In this document: piece by piece, positions 45,662 to 56,904 of the stretch
Layout: every line of letters starts with the position of its first letter
Numbering within the stretch: the stretch's first letter is position 1
Assembly (NCBI RefSeq): GCF_011039205.1
Contig: NZ_JAAKEL010000014.1
Coordinates: 28,633 to 92,632 of the forward strand
Length of the DNA stretch: 64,000 bases
From: Dysgonomonas sp. ZJ279
GTDB taxonomy: Bacteria; Bacteroidota; Bacteroidia; Bacteroidales; Dysgonomonadaceae
Reading direction: 5' to 3'
Notes under the pieces: model-generated
What the model saw: only the letters and a program-made list of their open reading frames with translations
Told to the model about the DNA's origin: nothing
The model's database searches: none
Position numbers and translations under genes: made by a program

Positions 45662-46264
45662 TCACTTCACATAACCCACGGCTTGAACTAAAGATATCTC
45701 TTGTTTATCAGATAATTTCATTGCATTATGAAGATCAGGTCTCTTAAATGAAGCACGTACAACAGCTCCTAATCCATTCGATGCTGTATATAAGTATACA
45801 TTTTGTGCAATAAATCCGGTATCGATAAACCCAGCTTCTCTATTTGAAGCCTTATCCAGATTTATTACATAAATAAGTGATAATGCAGCATTATTCGATA
45901 TATTAGGTTGATTCAGAGCATCTCTAAAATCACCTTTCGCATGTAATTTCAATACATTATCTTTCGCATCATAAAAATATATACCATGGTCGAACATTAC
46001 ATATACATCTATTTCCTGACGATTTTGAGAAGATGGTACAGTCCGTTTATCTTCTCTGTTGAACCCATAGGCAGCCCAAAGTAAATCAGAGAGTGTTTTT
46101 GTTGGCAAATCTTTCTTTATAAAATCTCTGTGAGACTGTCGCCCATCTAAAGCTTCCATCAATGGTTTTCCGCCTGTTTTTGTTGGTGATACTAATTTTA
46201 TATCCTGTGCAAATAGAGAGATTCCGGACAATAGCAGACATACTGTGAATAATAATTTTTTCAT
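45662..46264 (-). CDS. Secreted SagB/nitroreductase-like flavoprotein
   Basis: 200 aa with a clear signal peptide (residues 1-19, S-L-F-A-Q). The rest has the nitroreductase fold order: R-Q-S-H-R-D-F as the FMN phosphate site, L-S-D-L-L-W-A-A-Y-G-F-N-R as in SagB/ThcOx members, a central I-D-T-G-F-I-A-Q-N-V-Y-L-Y-T-A-S-N-G-L-G-A-V-V, and the C-terminal A-V-G-Y-V-K. It would use FMN in the periplasm, which is odd for this family and would need flavin export. Electron donor and substrate are unknown. Confidence 0.82.
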   Translation of the reverse strand: MKKLLFTVCLLLSGISLFAQDIKLVSPTKTGGKPLMEALDGRQSHRDFIKKDLPTKTLSDLLWAAYGFNREDKRTVPSSQNRQEIDVYVMFDHGIYFYDAKDNVLKLHAKGDFRDALNQPNISNNAALSLIYVINLDKASNREAGFIDTGFIAQNVYLYTASNGLGAVVRASFKRPDLHNAMKLSDKQEISLVQAVGYVK

Positions 46265-46379
46265 TGTTTAAGCTGTTGGTTTAGTTTTATTACTATTAGT
46301 GTTGTAAATTATATTCAAAGAAAACACCTTTTTGTTAAAAGTATCTATGCTTTTTACTTTTTTAAGCACCTAATATGAT

Positions 46380-46387
46380 TATTTTTG
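46380..46387 (+). promoter_or_regulatory. -7 element for the DUF4105-secA operon
   Basis: TATTTTTG matches TAnnTTTG, 29 bp before the ATG at 46417. The 152-bp region is shared with the divergent nitroreductase-like gene. Confidence 0.45.
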
Positions 46388-46416
46388 TACTTTCCAATTA
46401 ATACAATTGTACAGAC

Positions 46417-47643
46417 ATGGTAAGAATACTCATCATATTTTTCGCATTAATAATAAGTTTTTCAGATGCATCTAAAGCTCAGCCCTTTTCATCTGAAATA
46501 ACCCTAGAATTAAGTGATTCTGCACATATCAGTGTTTTAACCAGTGCACCATGGGCAGAAGAAGCTTATGCTGTTTTCGGACATTCAGCCATGCGGGTAT
46601 ATGACCCTGTATATGGCATTGACATTGTTTTCAACTATGGACTGTTCGACTTCAATAGCCCCAATTTCATATATCGATTCACTGCCGGCGAAACCGACTA
46701 TATGGTTGGCGCAGTTAGTTTTAAACGGTATCTACCTGAATATGAATACAGAGGAGTAGCTGTTCACGAACAAATAATTAACCTTACAACAGCGGAGAAA
46801 CAAAAAATATGGACTTTCTTACTAACAAATGCAGAGCCTGAGAACCGTGTGTATCGCTATAATATTTTTTATAATAACTGTACCACTAAGCTTGCTGATA
46901 TTATTGAACAAAATATCGACGGTAAAGTAATTTATCCTCAAGATACTAAATCACAGACTATTCGTAATATGCTTTATGAGCATATAAATAAACAACCTTG
47001 GTTAATGTTTGGTATCGATCTTGTTATTGGCAGTGGTGCGGATAAACCAATCACAATCAGAGAAAAGATATTTTTGCCAGCATACGAAATGGATATATTC
47101 GACCAAAGTCATATATTAAATAGCGATGGAACAACCAAGCCTTTAGTCTTAAAGAAAAATCTCATATTAGAAGATACTAATTCAGATATTATTTCTGAAA
47201 ATAATTTCATTTCAAGTCCTCTATTTGTAGGTTTAATTCTTTTAGCAATATCAGTCCTTGTTTCAATATACGGATATAAAAAGAAGCGTGCAATTTGTAC
47301 TGCATACGACTTCATCCTGTTTCTAACAGCAGGTATTGGTGGGTGCATCATATTTTTCATGATGTTCTTTTCGGTACATCCGTGCACTAACCCCAATTGG
47401 AATATTGTGTGGCTAAATCCACTTCAATTTATATTCGCATTTTTATTCTTTGCAAAATCCCTCTCAAAGTGTGTATATTATTATCATTTTATTAACTTTG
47501 CGGTGTTAATAGTATTTCTTTTGGCATGGTGTTTGATTCCACAGCAATTAGAAATAGCTTTCATACCAATAATCTTGGCTATTGCATTAAGATCGGGAAT
47601 GAGGGTTTTACAATATAAAAAGTTAAAGCAAAAAGCTGGATAA
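46417..47643 (+). CDS. DUF4105 (Lnb N-terminal periplasmic domain) membrane protein
   Basis: 408 aa. A signal peptide (residues 1-22) precedes a periplasmic domain with T-S-A-P-W-A-E-E-A-Y-A-V-F-G-H-S-A-M-R-V-Y-D-P, F-N-Y-G-L-F-D-F, and Y-N-I-F-Y-N-N-C-T-T-K-L, the Lnb/DUF4105 pattern with a conserved His and Cys. Five membrane helices fill the C-terminal 140 residues. The family's resemblance to papain-like N-acyltransferases suggests an envelope enzyme, but no substrate is known for this form. It is 17 bp from the next gene. Confidence 0.82.
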   Translation: MVRILIIFFALIISFSDASKAQPFSSEITLELSDSAHISVLTSAPWAEEAYAVFGHSAMRVYDPVYGIDIVFNYGLFDFNSPNFIYRFTAGETDYMVGAVSFKRYLPEYEYRGVAVHEQIINLTTAEKQKIWTFLLTNAEPENRVYRYNIFYNNCTTKLADIIEQNIDGKVIYPQDTKSQTIRNMLYEHINKQPWLMFGIDLVIGSGADKPITIREKIFLPAYEMDIFDQSHILNSDGTTKPLVLKKNLILEDTNSDIISENNFISSPLFVGLILLAISVLVSIYGYKKKRAICTAYDFILFLTAGIGGCIIFFMMFFSVHPCTNPNWNIVWLNPLQFIFAFLFFAKSLSKCVYYYHFINFAVLIVFLLAWCLIPQQLEIAFIPIILAIALRSGMRVLQYKKLKQKAG

Positions 47644-47660
47644 CAGCTTATTCAGATATA

Positions 47661-49241
47661 ATGATTAGAATAATAACGTCTCTTGTAGCAGTACTTACTA
47701 TTACCTCAATTCAGGCACAAACATCTGTGCGTGAGACTCCCAAACTGGTAATAGGTATTACTATCGATCAACTAAGAGGCGATTATCTCGAACTATTTCA
47801 GGGCACATTTACCGAAAGAGGCTTCAAACGCTTGCTGAGTGAAGGTTTAGTATATCAAAATATTAAGTTTGAATTTCCCAATCTTGATGACGCATCAGCA
47901 ATTACCACTATTTATACAGGTGCAACGCCGTTTTATCACGGCATTGTGGGTAATAAAAAGTATCAGGCAGCCAAACAGCAAGAAGTCTCAATTTTTGATG
48001 ATACAAACTTTATCGGGAATTATACACAAGATAAAGTATCACCTCTTGCCATTAAGTCGTCAACCATCACAGATGAGTTAAAAGTTGCTTCTCAGGGTGG
48101 CTCTGACGTATATTCGTTTGCCCCCAATGCATCACAAGCATTAATTACAGCAGGGTGTGCGGGAAATAGCGCATTCTGGGTAGAAGATTACTCGGGTAAA
48201 TGGGCTTCTTCAACTTATTATAAGAACTTCTATTGGGTTGTAGATCAAGAAAACAGAAGTACTACATCTTATGCCGTACGAGCATGGAATATGATGTGGT
48301 CTCCACTATTAAATGCCGCTGATTACAAAGCATTTCCATATAGCCGTACTGCTTCTTTCCAACATAGCTTGGGAGCTGACAAAGAGACATACAAGTTATT
48401 CAAGCAAACCCCGATCGTTAATGAATCTGTAACAGATATAGCTACTAAACTACTGGCTAAAGCTGAATTAGGCAAACGAATCAATCCGGACTTCTTGTCA
48501 CTTACCTATTATGCAGGTAATTACCCTAACATCGAAGATTATTCTATCGAATTGCAAGATACCTATGCCCGTTTAGACAGAGATATCGAAAAACTATTGG
48601 ATGAAGTAGATAAAACTGTCGGATTAAGGAACACGCTTATATTCGTAACATCTACAGGGTATTACAACTCAAACAGTAAAGACACAAAAGACTTAAACCT
48701 TGCGGGCGGAACATTTTATGTCAACCGATGTGAGGCTCTTTTGAATATGTACTTAATGGCTATTTATGGAAAAGATAACCAATGGGTAGATAATTACTAT
48801 AATGGACAGATATACCTTAACAGAAAACTGATTAAGGAGAAAAATATTTCATTACGCGAAATACAGCAAAAAGCAGCTGAATTTGTAACCGAATTCTCGG
48901 GAGTACAAGAGGTCTATACATCGCACCAGATACTACATGGTGAATGGAACCCTGTTATGGAATACTACAAAAATGGATTTACGAGGGAGACATCAGGAGA
49001 TCTTTTTGTGGAAATTCAACCGGGATATAAGATCGTAAATGAACAAGATGCTTCTTTCAAAGAGAAACAAGTTCGGAACAATGCAGTCATTTGTCCTGTT
49101 ATATTCTTTGGTAATGGTATTAAGCCTCAAAAAATTAAAAGAACTATAAAGGCTACTGAGATAGCGCCAACAGTTACTCATATAATGCGGATACGTTCGC
49201 CTAATGCCGCAACAGATGAAGCGTTATCAGAGTTATTATAA
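47661..49241 (+). CDS. Secreted alkaline-phosphatase-fold protein, catalytically degenerate
   Basis: 526 aa with a signal peptide (1-19). The fold follows the PafA/type I phosphodiesterase family: I-G-I-T-I-D-Q-L-R-G-D-Y, I-Y-T-G-A-T-P-F-Y-H-G-I-V-G-N, D-T-Y-A-R-L-D-R-D-I. The first metal ligand (Asp36) is kept. The nucleophile Thr is Asp77. The D-Y-x-G-H block reads Y-Y-A-G-N. The A-D-H-G block reads S-T-G-Y. The C-terminal G-x-T-H-G block is absent. It is unlikely to hydrolyse phosphate esters. It lies 42 bp before secA; a structural or binding role is inferred. Confidence 0.8.
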   Translation: MIRIITSLVAVLTITSIQAQTSVRETPKLVIGITIDQLRGDYLELFQGTFTERGFKRLLSEGLVYQNIKFEFPNLDDASAITTIYTGATPFYHGIVGNKKYQAAKQQEVSIFDDTNFIGNYTQDKVSPLAIKSSTITDELKVASQGGSDVYSFAPNASQALITAGCAGNSAFWVEDYSGKWASSTYYKNFYWVVDQENRSTTSYAVRAWNMMWSPLLNAADYKAFPYSRTASFQHSLGADKETYKLFKQTPIVNESVTDIATKLLAKAELGKRINPDFLSLTYYAGNYPNIEDYSIELQDTYARLDRDIEKLLDEVDKTVGLRNTLIFVTSTGYYNSNSKDTKDLNLAGGTFYVNRCEALLNMYLMAIYGKDNQWVDNYYNGQIYLNRKLIKEKNISLREIQQKAAEFVTEFSGVQEVYTSHQILHGEWNPVMEYYKNGFTRETSGDLFVEIQPGYKIVNEQDASFKEKQVRNNAVICPVIFFGNGIKPQKIKRTIKATEIAPTVTHIMRIRSPNAATDEALSELL

Positions 49242-49283
49242 CAAGAACAAATTATAAAAATTAAAATAAAACAATTTAAATAT

Positions 49284-52200
49284 ATGGGATTCACCGATTT
49301 TTTATCAAAACTATTTGGAAACAAATCTCAACGAGATTTGAAAGAAATAAATCCGCATGTAGACCGCATCAAAGCTGCCTATCCTAAGATAGAGAAACTT
49401 TCGCATGACGAATTACGTGCAAAAACCGTCGAAATAAAGCAAACAATACAAGATTATGTAGCTGCTGAAAAGACAAGAATTGAAGAACTGAAAGCAGGGA
49501 TCGAAGATCTGGAAATAGATCAACGTGAAGAGGTATGGGCAGAGATAGATAAACTGGAAAAAGAAATTACAACGAAATATGAAGTAATACTTGATGAAGT
49601 GCTTCCTGTTGCTTTCTCCATAGTAAAAGATACAGCTCGTCGCTTTACACAAAATGAAGAGATAGAGGTTACAGCTACTGATTTTGACCATAAACTAGCA
49701 CAAAGTCATGATTTTGTGCGCATTGAAGGCGACAAGGCTGTTTATCAAAATCATTGGGTAGCCGGCGGTAATGAGATTGTATGGGATATGATCCACTACG
49801 ATGTACAGCTGTTTGGTGGTGTTGTTCTTCATAAAGGTAAAATTGCAGAAATGGCTACCGGTGAAGGTAAAACATTAGTCGGTACTCTTCCTGTATTCCT
49901 TAATGCATTGACTGGAAACGGAGTGCATGTGGTAACAGTAAATGACTATCTGGCTAAACGTGACTCGGAATGGATGGGACCGTTGTATATGTTCAATGGC
50001 TTGTCGGTAGATTGTATCGACAGACACCAACCAAACTCTGAAGCTCGTCGTGAAGCCTATAGAGCAGATATTACATTCGGAACAAATAACGAGTTTGGTT
50101 TCGATTATCTACGTGATAACATGGCTATTAACCCCACCGATCTTGTTCAACGCAAACATAACTACGGTATTGTCGATGAAGTTGACTCGGTACTAATTGA
50201 TGATGCTCGTACTCCATTGATCATATCTGGTCCAATACCAAAAGGCGAACAACAGCTATTTGAAGAAATTCGTCCACGTGTAGAGATAATAGTTAAAGCA
50301 CAAAGAGACCTTTGTACTAAGTTGTTAGCTGATGCCAAAGCGAAAATGGCTTCTGACGATAAGAAAGTACAAGAAGAAGGTGCATTATTCCTATACCGTT
50401 CATTCAAAGGACTACCTAAAAATAAACCTCTCATCAAATTCTTAAGTGAGCCGGGTGTTAAAGCAACTATGCTGAAAACTGAGGAGCATTATATGGCTGA
50501 ACAAAACCGCAATATGCACATTGTTACAGATGAGCTATATTTCACTATAGATGAGAAGAATAACAGCATCGAATTAACAGATAAGGGTATTGACTTATTA
50601 ACCGGAAATTCTGATGACCCGCAATTCTTTGTACTTCCTGATATTGGCTCTCTACTTTCTGAATTAGAAAACGAGACAATATCTGATGAAGACAAAGCGT
50701 TGAAGAAAGATGAGTTAATGCAAAACTATTCTGTTAAATCAGAACGTGTTCACACAGTAAATCAATTACTTAAAGCATATACTTTATTCGAAAAAGATGA
50801 CGAGTATGTAGTAATTGACAATAAAGTAATGATTGTAGATGAGCAAACTGGTCGTATAATGGACGGTCGTCGCTATTCTGACGGATTACATCAGGCAATA
50901 GAAGCGAAGGAACGTGTAAAAGTAGAAGCTGCTACTCAAACATTTGCAACTATCACTCTGCAAAACTATTTCCGTATGTACAATAAGCTTTCGGGTATGA
51001 CCGGTACAGCAGAAACAGAAGCAGGGGAACTTTGGGATATCTACAAATTGGATGTGGTGGTAATTCCTACCAACAGACCAATTTGCCGTAATGATATGAA
51101 TGACCGTATCTACAAAACAAAACGCGAAAAATATACTGCCGTTATAGAAGAAATCGAAAGATTGATTGGCGAAGGTCGCGCTGTACTTGTTGGTACAACC
51201 TCTGTAGAGATATCGGAATTACTAGGAAAGATGCTTACCATGCGTAAGATCAAGCATAATGTGTTGAATGCCAAGCTACATCAACGAGAAGCTGAAGTAG
51301 TATCCCTTGCAGGACAACCTGGAGCAGTAACAATTGCAACTAATATGGCTGGTCGTGGTACCGACATCAAGTTAGCGCCCGAAGTTAAAGCTGCCGGAGG
51401 TTTGGCAATCATTGGTACAGAAAGACATGAGTCTCGTCGTGTAGACCGTCAGTTACGTGGTCGTGCAGGTCGTCAGGGAGATCCGGGATCATCTGTATTC
51501 TACATCTCTCTTGAAGACGATTTGATGCGTTTATTTGCATCTGAGCGTATTGCCGGAATGATGGACCGCATGGGATTCAAAGAAGGTGAAATGCTTGAGC
51601 ACAATATGCTTAGCAAGTCTGTAGAACGTGCACAAAAGAAAGTAGAAGAAAATAATTTCGGAATACGTAAACGTCTACTTGAATATGATGATGTGATGAA
51701 CTCGCAACGTGAAGTTATCTACACTCGTCGTCGCCACGCACTTATGGGCGAACGTATTGGTATTGATATCGTAAACATGTTCTACGATACAGCTGTTGAT
51801 CTTGTAGATCAATACACTAATAATCTTGATTTTGAAGGCCTTAAAATAGATACTCTGCGCATTCTTGCTGTAGAATGTCCGTTCGATGAATCAACTTTCC
51901 GTTCGGCCAGACCAGAAAAGCTTGTAGATATGCTATTTGAAGCTGCTGTTCAAAATTTCAAGAAAAAAATGGATCGCTTGGCTGAAGTAGCAAATCCTGT
52001 TATTAAACAAGTATTCGAAGAGCAAGGTGATAAATTTGAAAATATATTGATTCCGATTACTGATGGTAAACGAGTTTATAATATATCTTGCAATTTAAAA
52101 GAAGCTTATGACTCTCAATCGAAAGGTATAATCAAATCATTCGAAAAAGCAATTGTATTACATACTATTGACGAAGAATGGAAAGAACACCTTCGTGAAA

Positions 52201-52583
52201 TGGACGAACTGCGTCATTCGGTACAAAATGCTAGTTATGAGCAAAAAGACCCACTATTGATCTACAAATTAGAGTCATTTACATTATTCAAAACGATGTT
52301 GAGTGGAGTAAACAGCAAAACTGTAACAATTTTGATGCGTGGACAAATCCCTGTTCGCGAACCGGAACAAGTGAGACAAGCTGCTCCTGAGCAAAAAACA
52401 GACTATAGCCGCTACCGTACCGAGCGTAGCGATATGGATGATGCTCCACAACATTCAGGTGAACAAGAACCTCAAAGACCTAAATTAGCACCAGTTCATG
52501 TTGACAAAAAACCTGGAAGAAATGACGTCTGTTATTGTGGTAGTGGTAAGAAGTATAAAAACTGCCACGGACTAAATGAATAA
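49284..52583 (+). CDS. secA: Preprotein translocase ATPase SecA
   Basis: 1099 aa, longer than E. coli SecA (901) owing to insertions, including an acidic helical stretch at about residues 55-100, as is common in Bacteroidetes. Walker A is M-A-T-G-E-G-K-T near residue 195, the DEAD-like V-D-E-V-D near 298, and the G-R-G-T-D / [14 protein letters not shown] block near 690-735. The C-terminal zinc tail [13 protein letters not shown] is intact, so it can bind SecB or lipid. It drives export through SecYEG. A terminator follows. Confidence 0.97.
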   Translation: MGFTDFLSKLFGNKSQRDLKEINPHVDRIKAAYPKIEKLSHDELRAKTVEIKQTIQDYVAAEKTRIEELKAGIEDLEIDQREEVWAEIDKLEKEITTKYEVILDEVLPVAFSIVKDTARRFTQNEEIEVTATDFDHKLAQSHDFVRIEGDKAVYQNHWVAGGNEIVWDMIHYDVQLFGGVVLHKGKIAEMATGEGKTLVGTLPVFLNALTGNGVHVVTVNDYLAKRDSEWMGPLYMFNGLSVDCIDRHQPNSEARREAYRADITFGTNNEFGFDYLRDNMAINPTDLVQRKHNYGIVDEVDSVLIDDARTPLIISGPIPKGEQQLFEEIRPRVEIIVKAQRDLCTKLLADAKAKMASDDKKVQEEGALFLYRSFKGLPKNKPLIKFLSEPGVKATMLKTEEHYMAEQNRNMHIVTDELYFTIDEKNNSIELTDKGIDLLTGNSDDPQFFVLPDIGSLLSELENETISDEDKALKKDELMQNYSVKSERVHTVNQLLKAYTLFEKDDEYVVIDNKVMIVDEQTGRIMDGRRYSDGLHQAIEAKERVKVEAATQTFATITLQNYFRMYNKLSGMTGTAETEAGELWDIYKLDVVVIPTNRPICRNDMNDRIYKTKREKYTAVIEEIERLIGEGRAVLVGTTSVEISELLGKMLTMRKIKHNVLNAKLHQREAEVVSLAGQPGAVTIATNMAGRGTDIKLAPEVKAAGGLAIIGTERHESRRVDRQLRGRAGRQGDPGSSVFYISLEDDLMRLFASERIAGMMDRMGFKEGEMLEHNMLSKSVERAQKKVEENNFGIRKRLLEYDDVMNSQREVIYTRRRHALMGERIGIDIVNMFYDTAVDLVDQYTNNLDFEGLKIDTLRILAVECPFDESTFRSARPEKLVDMLFEAAVQNFKKKMDRLAEVANPVIKQVFEEQGDKFENILIPITDGKRVYNISCNLKEAYDSQSKGIIKSFEKAIVLHTIDEEWKEHLREMDELRHSVQNASYEQKDPLLIYKLESFTLFKTMLSGVNSKTVTILMRGQIPVREPEQVRQAAPEQKTDYSRYRTERSDMDDAPQHSGEQEPQRPKLAPVHVDKKPGRNDVCYCGSGKKYKNCHGLNE

Positions 52584-52642
52584 TACAATTATAGCTAATA
52601 TAGTGAAACATAAGTAAGTTTCTACTATAGAATATTTCTAAT

Positions 52643-52680
52643 AAAAAGCCTGATGAAGTTACCCTTCATTAGGCTTTTTT
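52643..52680 (+). terminator. Intrinsic terminator of secA
   Basis: 16-bp arms (52643-52658 and 52664-52679), one G-U pair, core AAGCCTGATGAAG/CTTCATTAGGCTT, a 5-nt loop and a T run. Confidence 0.9.
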
Positions 52681-52700
52681 GTGGCATATTTTTTTTCTTA

Positions 52701-52719
52701 ATACAAAGAAAATTTGTAT
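52701..52719. promoter_or_regulatory. Short inverted repeat upstream of gyrA
   Basis: ATACAAA (52701-52707) and TTTGTAT (52713-52719) with a 5-bp spacer, followed by TACTTTTTG, a -7-like sequence with one extra T. This could be part of the gyrA promoter region. It is 93 bp before the ATG, and weak evidence. Confidence 0.3.
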
Positions 52720-52811
52720 CTTAGCATACTTTTTGAATTTACATCAACACCTTTATTAATAGGTGATATACAAACATCTGACAATAAAAAATTTATACTA
52801 TATAATTAGCA

Positions 52812-55370
52812 ATGGCAGAAGATAGAATTATTAAAATCAACATCGAAGATGAGATGAAATCGGCGTACATAGACTATTCAATGTCTGTGATTGTAGGTCG
52901 TGCTTTACCCGATGTTAGAGACGGGTTCAAACCTGTTCACCGTCGTATACTATTTGGTATGAGTGAACTAGGTAATGCATCAAACAAACCACATAAGAAA
53001 TCAGCCAGAATTGTCGGTGAAGTATTAGGTAAGTATCACCCACATGGTGATTCATCTGTTTACTTCGCGATGATACGTATGGCCCAGGAATGGAGTCTGC
53101 GCTATATGTTGGTTGACGGACAAGGTAATATGGGGAGTGTTGATGGCGATAGCCCTGCTGCTATGCGTTACACCGAAGCCCGATTAAGCCGTCTTGCAGA
53201 AGAAATGCTGAAAGATATCGACAAAGAAACAGTCGACTTCCAGCTTAACTTTGATGATACCCTAAAAGAGCCGACAGTTCTTCCTACACGTGTTCCCAAC
53301 CTATTGATCAATGGAGGGTCAGGTATCGCTGTAGGTATGGCAACTAATATGCCTCCGCATAATATGACTGAAGTCATAAACGGGACTATTGCATATATTG
53401 AAAACCGAGATATTGATGTCGACGGTTTAATGCAATTTATTAAAGCTCCTGATTTCCCTACAGGAGGATTTATCTATGGCTACCAAGGTGTTAGAGATGC
53501 TTTTGAAACTGGTCGAGGACGTGTTATTATGCGTGGACGTGCCGAGATAGAAATGGAAGGTAACTATGAGAAAATAGTTATAACTGAAATCCCTTATCTT
53601 GTTAATAAAGCTGAACTAATCAAGCATATAGCCGAATTAGTTGGTGACAAGAAGTTAGACGGTATCAGCAATGTTAATGACGAGTCTGACCGTGACGGTA
53701 TGCGTATTGTGGTTGACGTTAAGCGTGACGCCAATGCAAACGTTGTTCTAAACAAATTATATAAACTAACAGCATTACAGACCTCTTTCAGTGTAAATAA
53801 TATTGCTCTGGTTAAAGGACGTCCTCAAATGTTGAATCTTAAGGATATGATCTCTCTGTTTGTTGAACACAGACATGATGTTATTATCCGTAGAGCTATA
53901 TACGATCTTCGCAAGGCCGAAGAACGTGCTCATATTCTTGAAGGACTTATTATTGCATCAGATAATATTGATGAAGTAATAAGAATTATCAGAGCATCCA
54001 AATCGCCACAAGAAGCGATGGAAGGGCTGATTAGCAAGTTTAATTTGTCTGAAATTCAATCTCGTGCTATTGTAGAAATGCGCCTACGACAATTAACTGG
54101 ATTAGAGCAAGATAAACTACATAACGAATATAATGAAATTCAAAAATTAATCAATTATTTGAATGAAATTCTATCAAGTGAAGAGCTTTGTATGCAAGTT
54201 ATCAAAGATGAATTGATAGAAATAAGAGATAAGTATGGTGACAAACGCCGTTCAGAGATAGTGTATGCTTCGGAAGAACTGAATCCGGAAGACTTCTATT
54301 CTGATGATGAGATGATTATCACGATTTCTCATTTAGGCTATATAAAACGTACTCCTCTTACAGAGTTTAAAGCTCAAAACAGAGGTGGAGTGGGAGCTAA
54401 AGGTTCTGTTACACGCGACGAAGATTTTATTGAGCATATATATCCGGCATCAATGCATAACTATATCTTACTTTTCACTCAAAAAGGAAGATGCTATTGG
54501 TTACGTGTATATGACATTCCTGAAGGAACTAAGAATTCTAAAGGAAGAGCTATTCAAAACCTCCTTAATATAGAAGCAGATGACAAGGTTACTGCATTTA
54601 TTCGCGTTAAAGGACTGAATGATTCAGAATTTGTCAATAATCACTTCCTTGTATTCTGTACAAAACAAGGAGTTATCAAGAAAACAAGACTTGAAGCTTA
54701 TTCTCGTCCACGTCAAAATGGAGTTAATGCGATTACTATCCGTGAAGATGATAGAGTAATAGAAGTTTTAATGACTGACGGAGACAGCGAAATATTAATA
54801 GCGAACCGCAATGGTCGCGCCATACGTTTCCATGAAGCAGGTGTACGCGAAATGGGACGTACTGCGACAGGTGTACGTGGTATGCGTATCGATGAAGACG
54901 GACAAGACGAAGTTATAGGAATGCTTGCCATGTCGAAAGAAGCGCAACAAATTGAAACCATCATGGTAGTCTCTGAACTCGGCTATGGAAAACGTACTCA
55001 GCTCAATGATGTGGATGGCGAACCGGTATATCGTATCACTAGTCGTGGAGGAAAAGGTGTAAAAACTTTGAATATTACAGAAAAAACTGGTAAACTTGTA
55101 TCCATAAATAGCGTTACTGACGAAAATGACTTGATGATCATTAACAAATCAGGTATTGCTATTCGTATGAAAGTATCTGATCTTCGTGTAATGGGACGTG
55201 CTACACAAGGTGTTAGACTAATCAATCTTGAAAAGAGAAACGATGAAATCGCATCAATATGTAAAGTTATGTCTGAAACCGATGAAGAAGAGATAGTTGA
55301 CATAGATGGAGTGGATATTATTGATGTAGATACAGAAACAACAGATAATAACAGCGAAGAAAATAATTAA
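52812..55370 (+). CDS. gyrA: DNA gyrase subunit A
   Basis: 852 aa. It begins [24 protein letters not shown], the typical GyrA start. The catalytic Tyr is Tyr120 in A-A-M-R-Y-T-E-A-R. The quinolone region is [10 protein letters not shown], with Ser at the E. coli position 83 and Phe at 87. The six-bladed C-terminal DNA-wrapping domain has [10 protein letters not shown] as its gyrase-box equivalent. It negatively supercoils DNA with GyrB, which is not in the window. The TPR gene follows after 20 bp. Confidence 0.96.
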   Translation: MAEDRIIKINIEDEMKSAYIDYSMSVIVGRALPDVRDGFKPVHRRILFGMSELGNASNKPHKKSARIVGEVLGKYHPHGDSSVYFAMIRMAQEWSLRYMLVDGQGNMGSVDGDSPAAMRYTEARLSRLAEEMLKDIDKETVDFQLNFDDTLKEPTVLPTRVPNLLINGGSGIAVGMATNMPPHNMTEVINGTIAYIENRDIDVDGLMQFIKAPDFPTGGFIYGYQGVRDAFETGRGRVIMRGRAEIEMEGNYEKIVITEIPYLVNKAELIKHIAELVGDKKLDGISNVNDESDRDGMRIVVDVKRDANANVVLNKLYKLTALQTSFSVNNIALVKGRPQMLNLKDMISLFVEHRHDVIIRRAIYDLRKAEERAHILEGLIIASDNIDEVIRIIRASKSPQEAMEGLISKFNLSEIQSRAIVEMRLRQLTGLEQDKLHNEYNEIQKLINYLNEILSSEELCMQVIKDELIEIRDKYGDKRRSEIVYASEELNPEDFYSDDEMIITISHLGYIKRTPLTEFKAQNRGGVGAKGSVTRDEDFIEHIYPASMHNYILLFTQKGRCYWLRVYDIPEGTKNSKGRAIQNLLNIEADDKVTAFIRVKGLNDSEFVNNHFLVFCTKQGVIKKTRLEAYSRPRQNGVNAITIREDDRVIEVLMTDGDSEILIANRNGRAIRFHEAGVREMGRTATGVRGMRIDEDGQDEVIGMLAMSKEAQQIETIMVVSELGYGKRTQLNDVDGEPVYRITSRGGKGVKTLNITEKTGKLVSINSVTDENDLMIINKSGIAIRMKVSDLRVMGRATQGVRLINLEKRNDEIASICKVMSETDEEEIVDIDGVDIIDVDTETTDNNSEENN

Positions 55371-55390
55371 ATAACTAAAAACAATAATTT

Positions 55391-56674
55391 ATGAAGCGTA
55401 CCCTTTTAGTAGTATCACTATGCTTGGTTGCCGGCTTCTCTTTTGCTCAAAAAAAGGCAGTAAAGGAAGCTAAAGCAGCAATGAAAAGCAATGTAGCAGA
55501 AGCTAGAGAATTGATAAAACCTGCACTAACGGATGCTGAAACGATGAATGATCCAGACGCATGGAAATTAGCCGGAGATATCGAATACAAAGCTTTTGAT
55601 GATGAACGCTCGAAAGAACAACTGAAAGAAGTTACAGGTAAAGGTGGTGACGAAGAAGCAATGTATGTTGGTCTATTTAATATGTATGATCCATATATAA
55701 AAGCTGATGAGTTAGGACAAGTACCTGATGAAAAAGGCAAAGTAAAAAATAAAGTACGAAAAGATATCATCAGAACATTGAAAGATGCACATCCATTTTA
55801 CATAAATGGTGGTGTTTATTACAATGATAAGAAAGACTTCGCCAAAGCAGCTGACTTCTTCGAAAGATACTGGGAACTTCCTGGCCTTGAAATATTTAAA
55901 GAAGACCCTAGTGGCTTCAATACAAGTGATAGCATCTTCCAAACAATTAAATATTATGCTATTATTAGTGCAATTCAGGCGCAGGATCATCCTCGTTCTA
56001 TCAGATTGCTAAAGAAGATCAACGCAGAACCATATGTAGCAAATAGCACATACAAAGAAAGCGACACATACGAGCTATTAGCTAGTGAATATCAAACTGT
56101 TGGAGACAGTATTGCTTTCGTAGCAATATTGCGCGAAGGTGCTCAAAAATTTCCTACAAATCAATATTTCACGCCAAATTTGATTAATGAATTCATTAAA
56201 GCTGGAAAAACTAACGAAGCTATGGACTACTTGGATCAAGCTATTGCCAATGCTCCAACAACTTCATGTGATTTATACAGTGTAAAAGCTTCATTATATG
56301 CGGAAAAGAAAGATTATGTAAAAGCAGGTGAAGTATATGATGATGCTATCAAAGCTGATCCAAACTGCGAAAGAGCTCTTGAAGGATTAGGAGTACTATA
56401 TGTACTACAAGCTCAAGATCTTAAAGAGAGAGCTGGTCAAACAACAAACAGAAAAGAACAATCTGAATTAGATAAACAAACAGCTGATATGTACCAAAAA
56501 GCATTGCCTTACCTTGAAAAATATCGTGATATACTAAAAGGTAAAGCTGAACCGGACAAATTAGATATCAAACAAGCTTTGATGAAATTGCAAAATGTTT
56601 ATTACAATCTTAGTTTGTTAAATGTAGACAAATCGAAAGAACTAGATCTTATTGACAAAGAACTTGCTCAATAA
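55391..56674 (+). CDS. Secreted tetratricopeptide-repeat protein
   Basis: 427 aa with a signal peptide (residues 1-20, S-F-A-Q). Helical repeats cover much of the length; a TPR-like unit is clear near residues 298-345 (A-E-K-K-D-Y-V-K-A-G-E-V-Y-D-D-A-I-K-A-D-P-N-C). It probably acts as a periplasmic or outer-membrane-associated scaffold. It follows gyrA by 20 bp, an arrangement common in Bacteroidales, although no functional link to gyrase is known. A good terminator closes the transcript. Confidence 0.85.
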   Translation: MKRTLLVVSLCLVAGFSFAQKKAVKEAKAAMKSNVAEARELIKPALTDAETMNDPDAWKLAGDIEYKAFDDERSKEQLKEVTGKGGDEEAMYVGLFNMYDPYIKADELGQVPDEKGKVKNKVRKDIIRTLKDAHPFYINGGVYYNDKKDFAKAADFFERYWELPGLEIFKEDPSGFNTSDSIFQTIKYYAIISAIQAQDHPRSIRLLKKINAEPYVANSTYKESDTYELLASEYQTVGDSIAFVAILREGAQKFPTNQYFTPNLINEFIKAGKTNEAMDYLDQAIANAPTTSCDLYSVKASLYAEKKDYVKAGEVYDDAIKADPNCERALEGLGVLYVLQAQDLKERAGQTTNRKEQSELDKQTADMYQKALPYLEKYRDILKGKAEPDKLDIKQALMKLQNVYYNLSLLNVDKSKELDLIDKELAQ

Positions 56675-56697
56675 TTGATTCTAGCAAATAATAACAT

Positions 56698-56735
56698 AAA
56701 AGCATCTGAGATTAAATACTCAGATGCTTTTTTCT
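56698..56735 (+). terminator. Intrinsic terminator after gyrA-TPR
   Basis: 13-bp arms (56698-56710 and 56719-56731), core AGCATCTGAG/CTCAGATGCT, an 8-nt loop and a T run. Confidence 0.9.
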
Positions 56736-56904
56736 TTTAAACTCTCTACAGTGCCATATTTGCATGAAGTTATATTGAATTCTGCTAGACAAAAGTTATA
56801 TAACTACTATTATGTTTAATTATTGATTTGATTAATTATAACCCTTTCCTTTCCTAGTAATTTTTAGTACATTTACTTTTAAAATCATATAGCAATAAGA
56901 ATAT

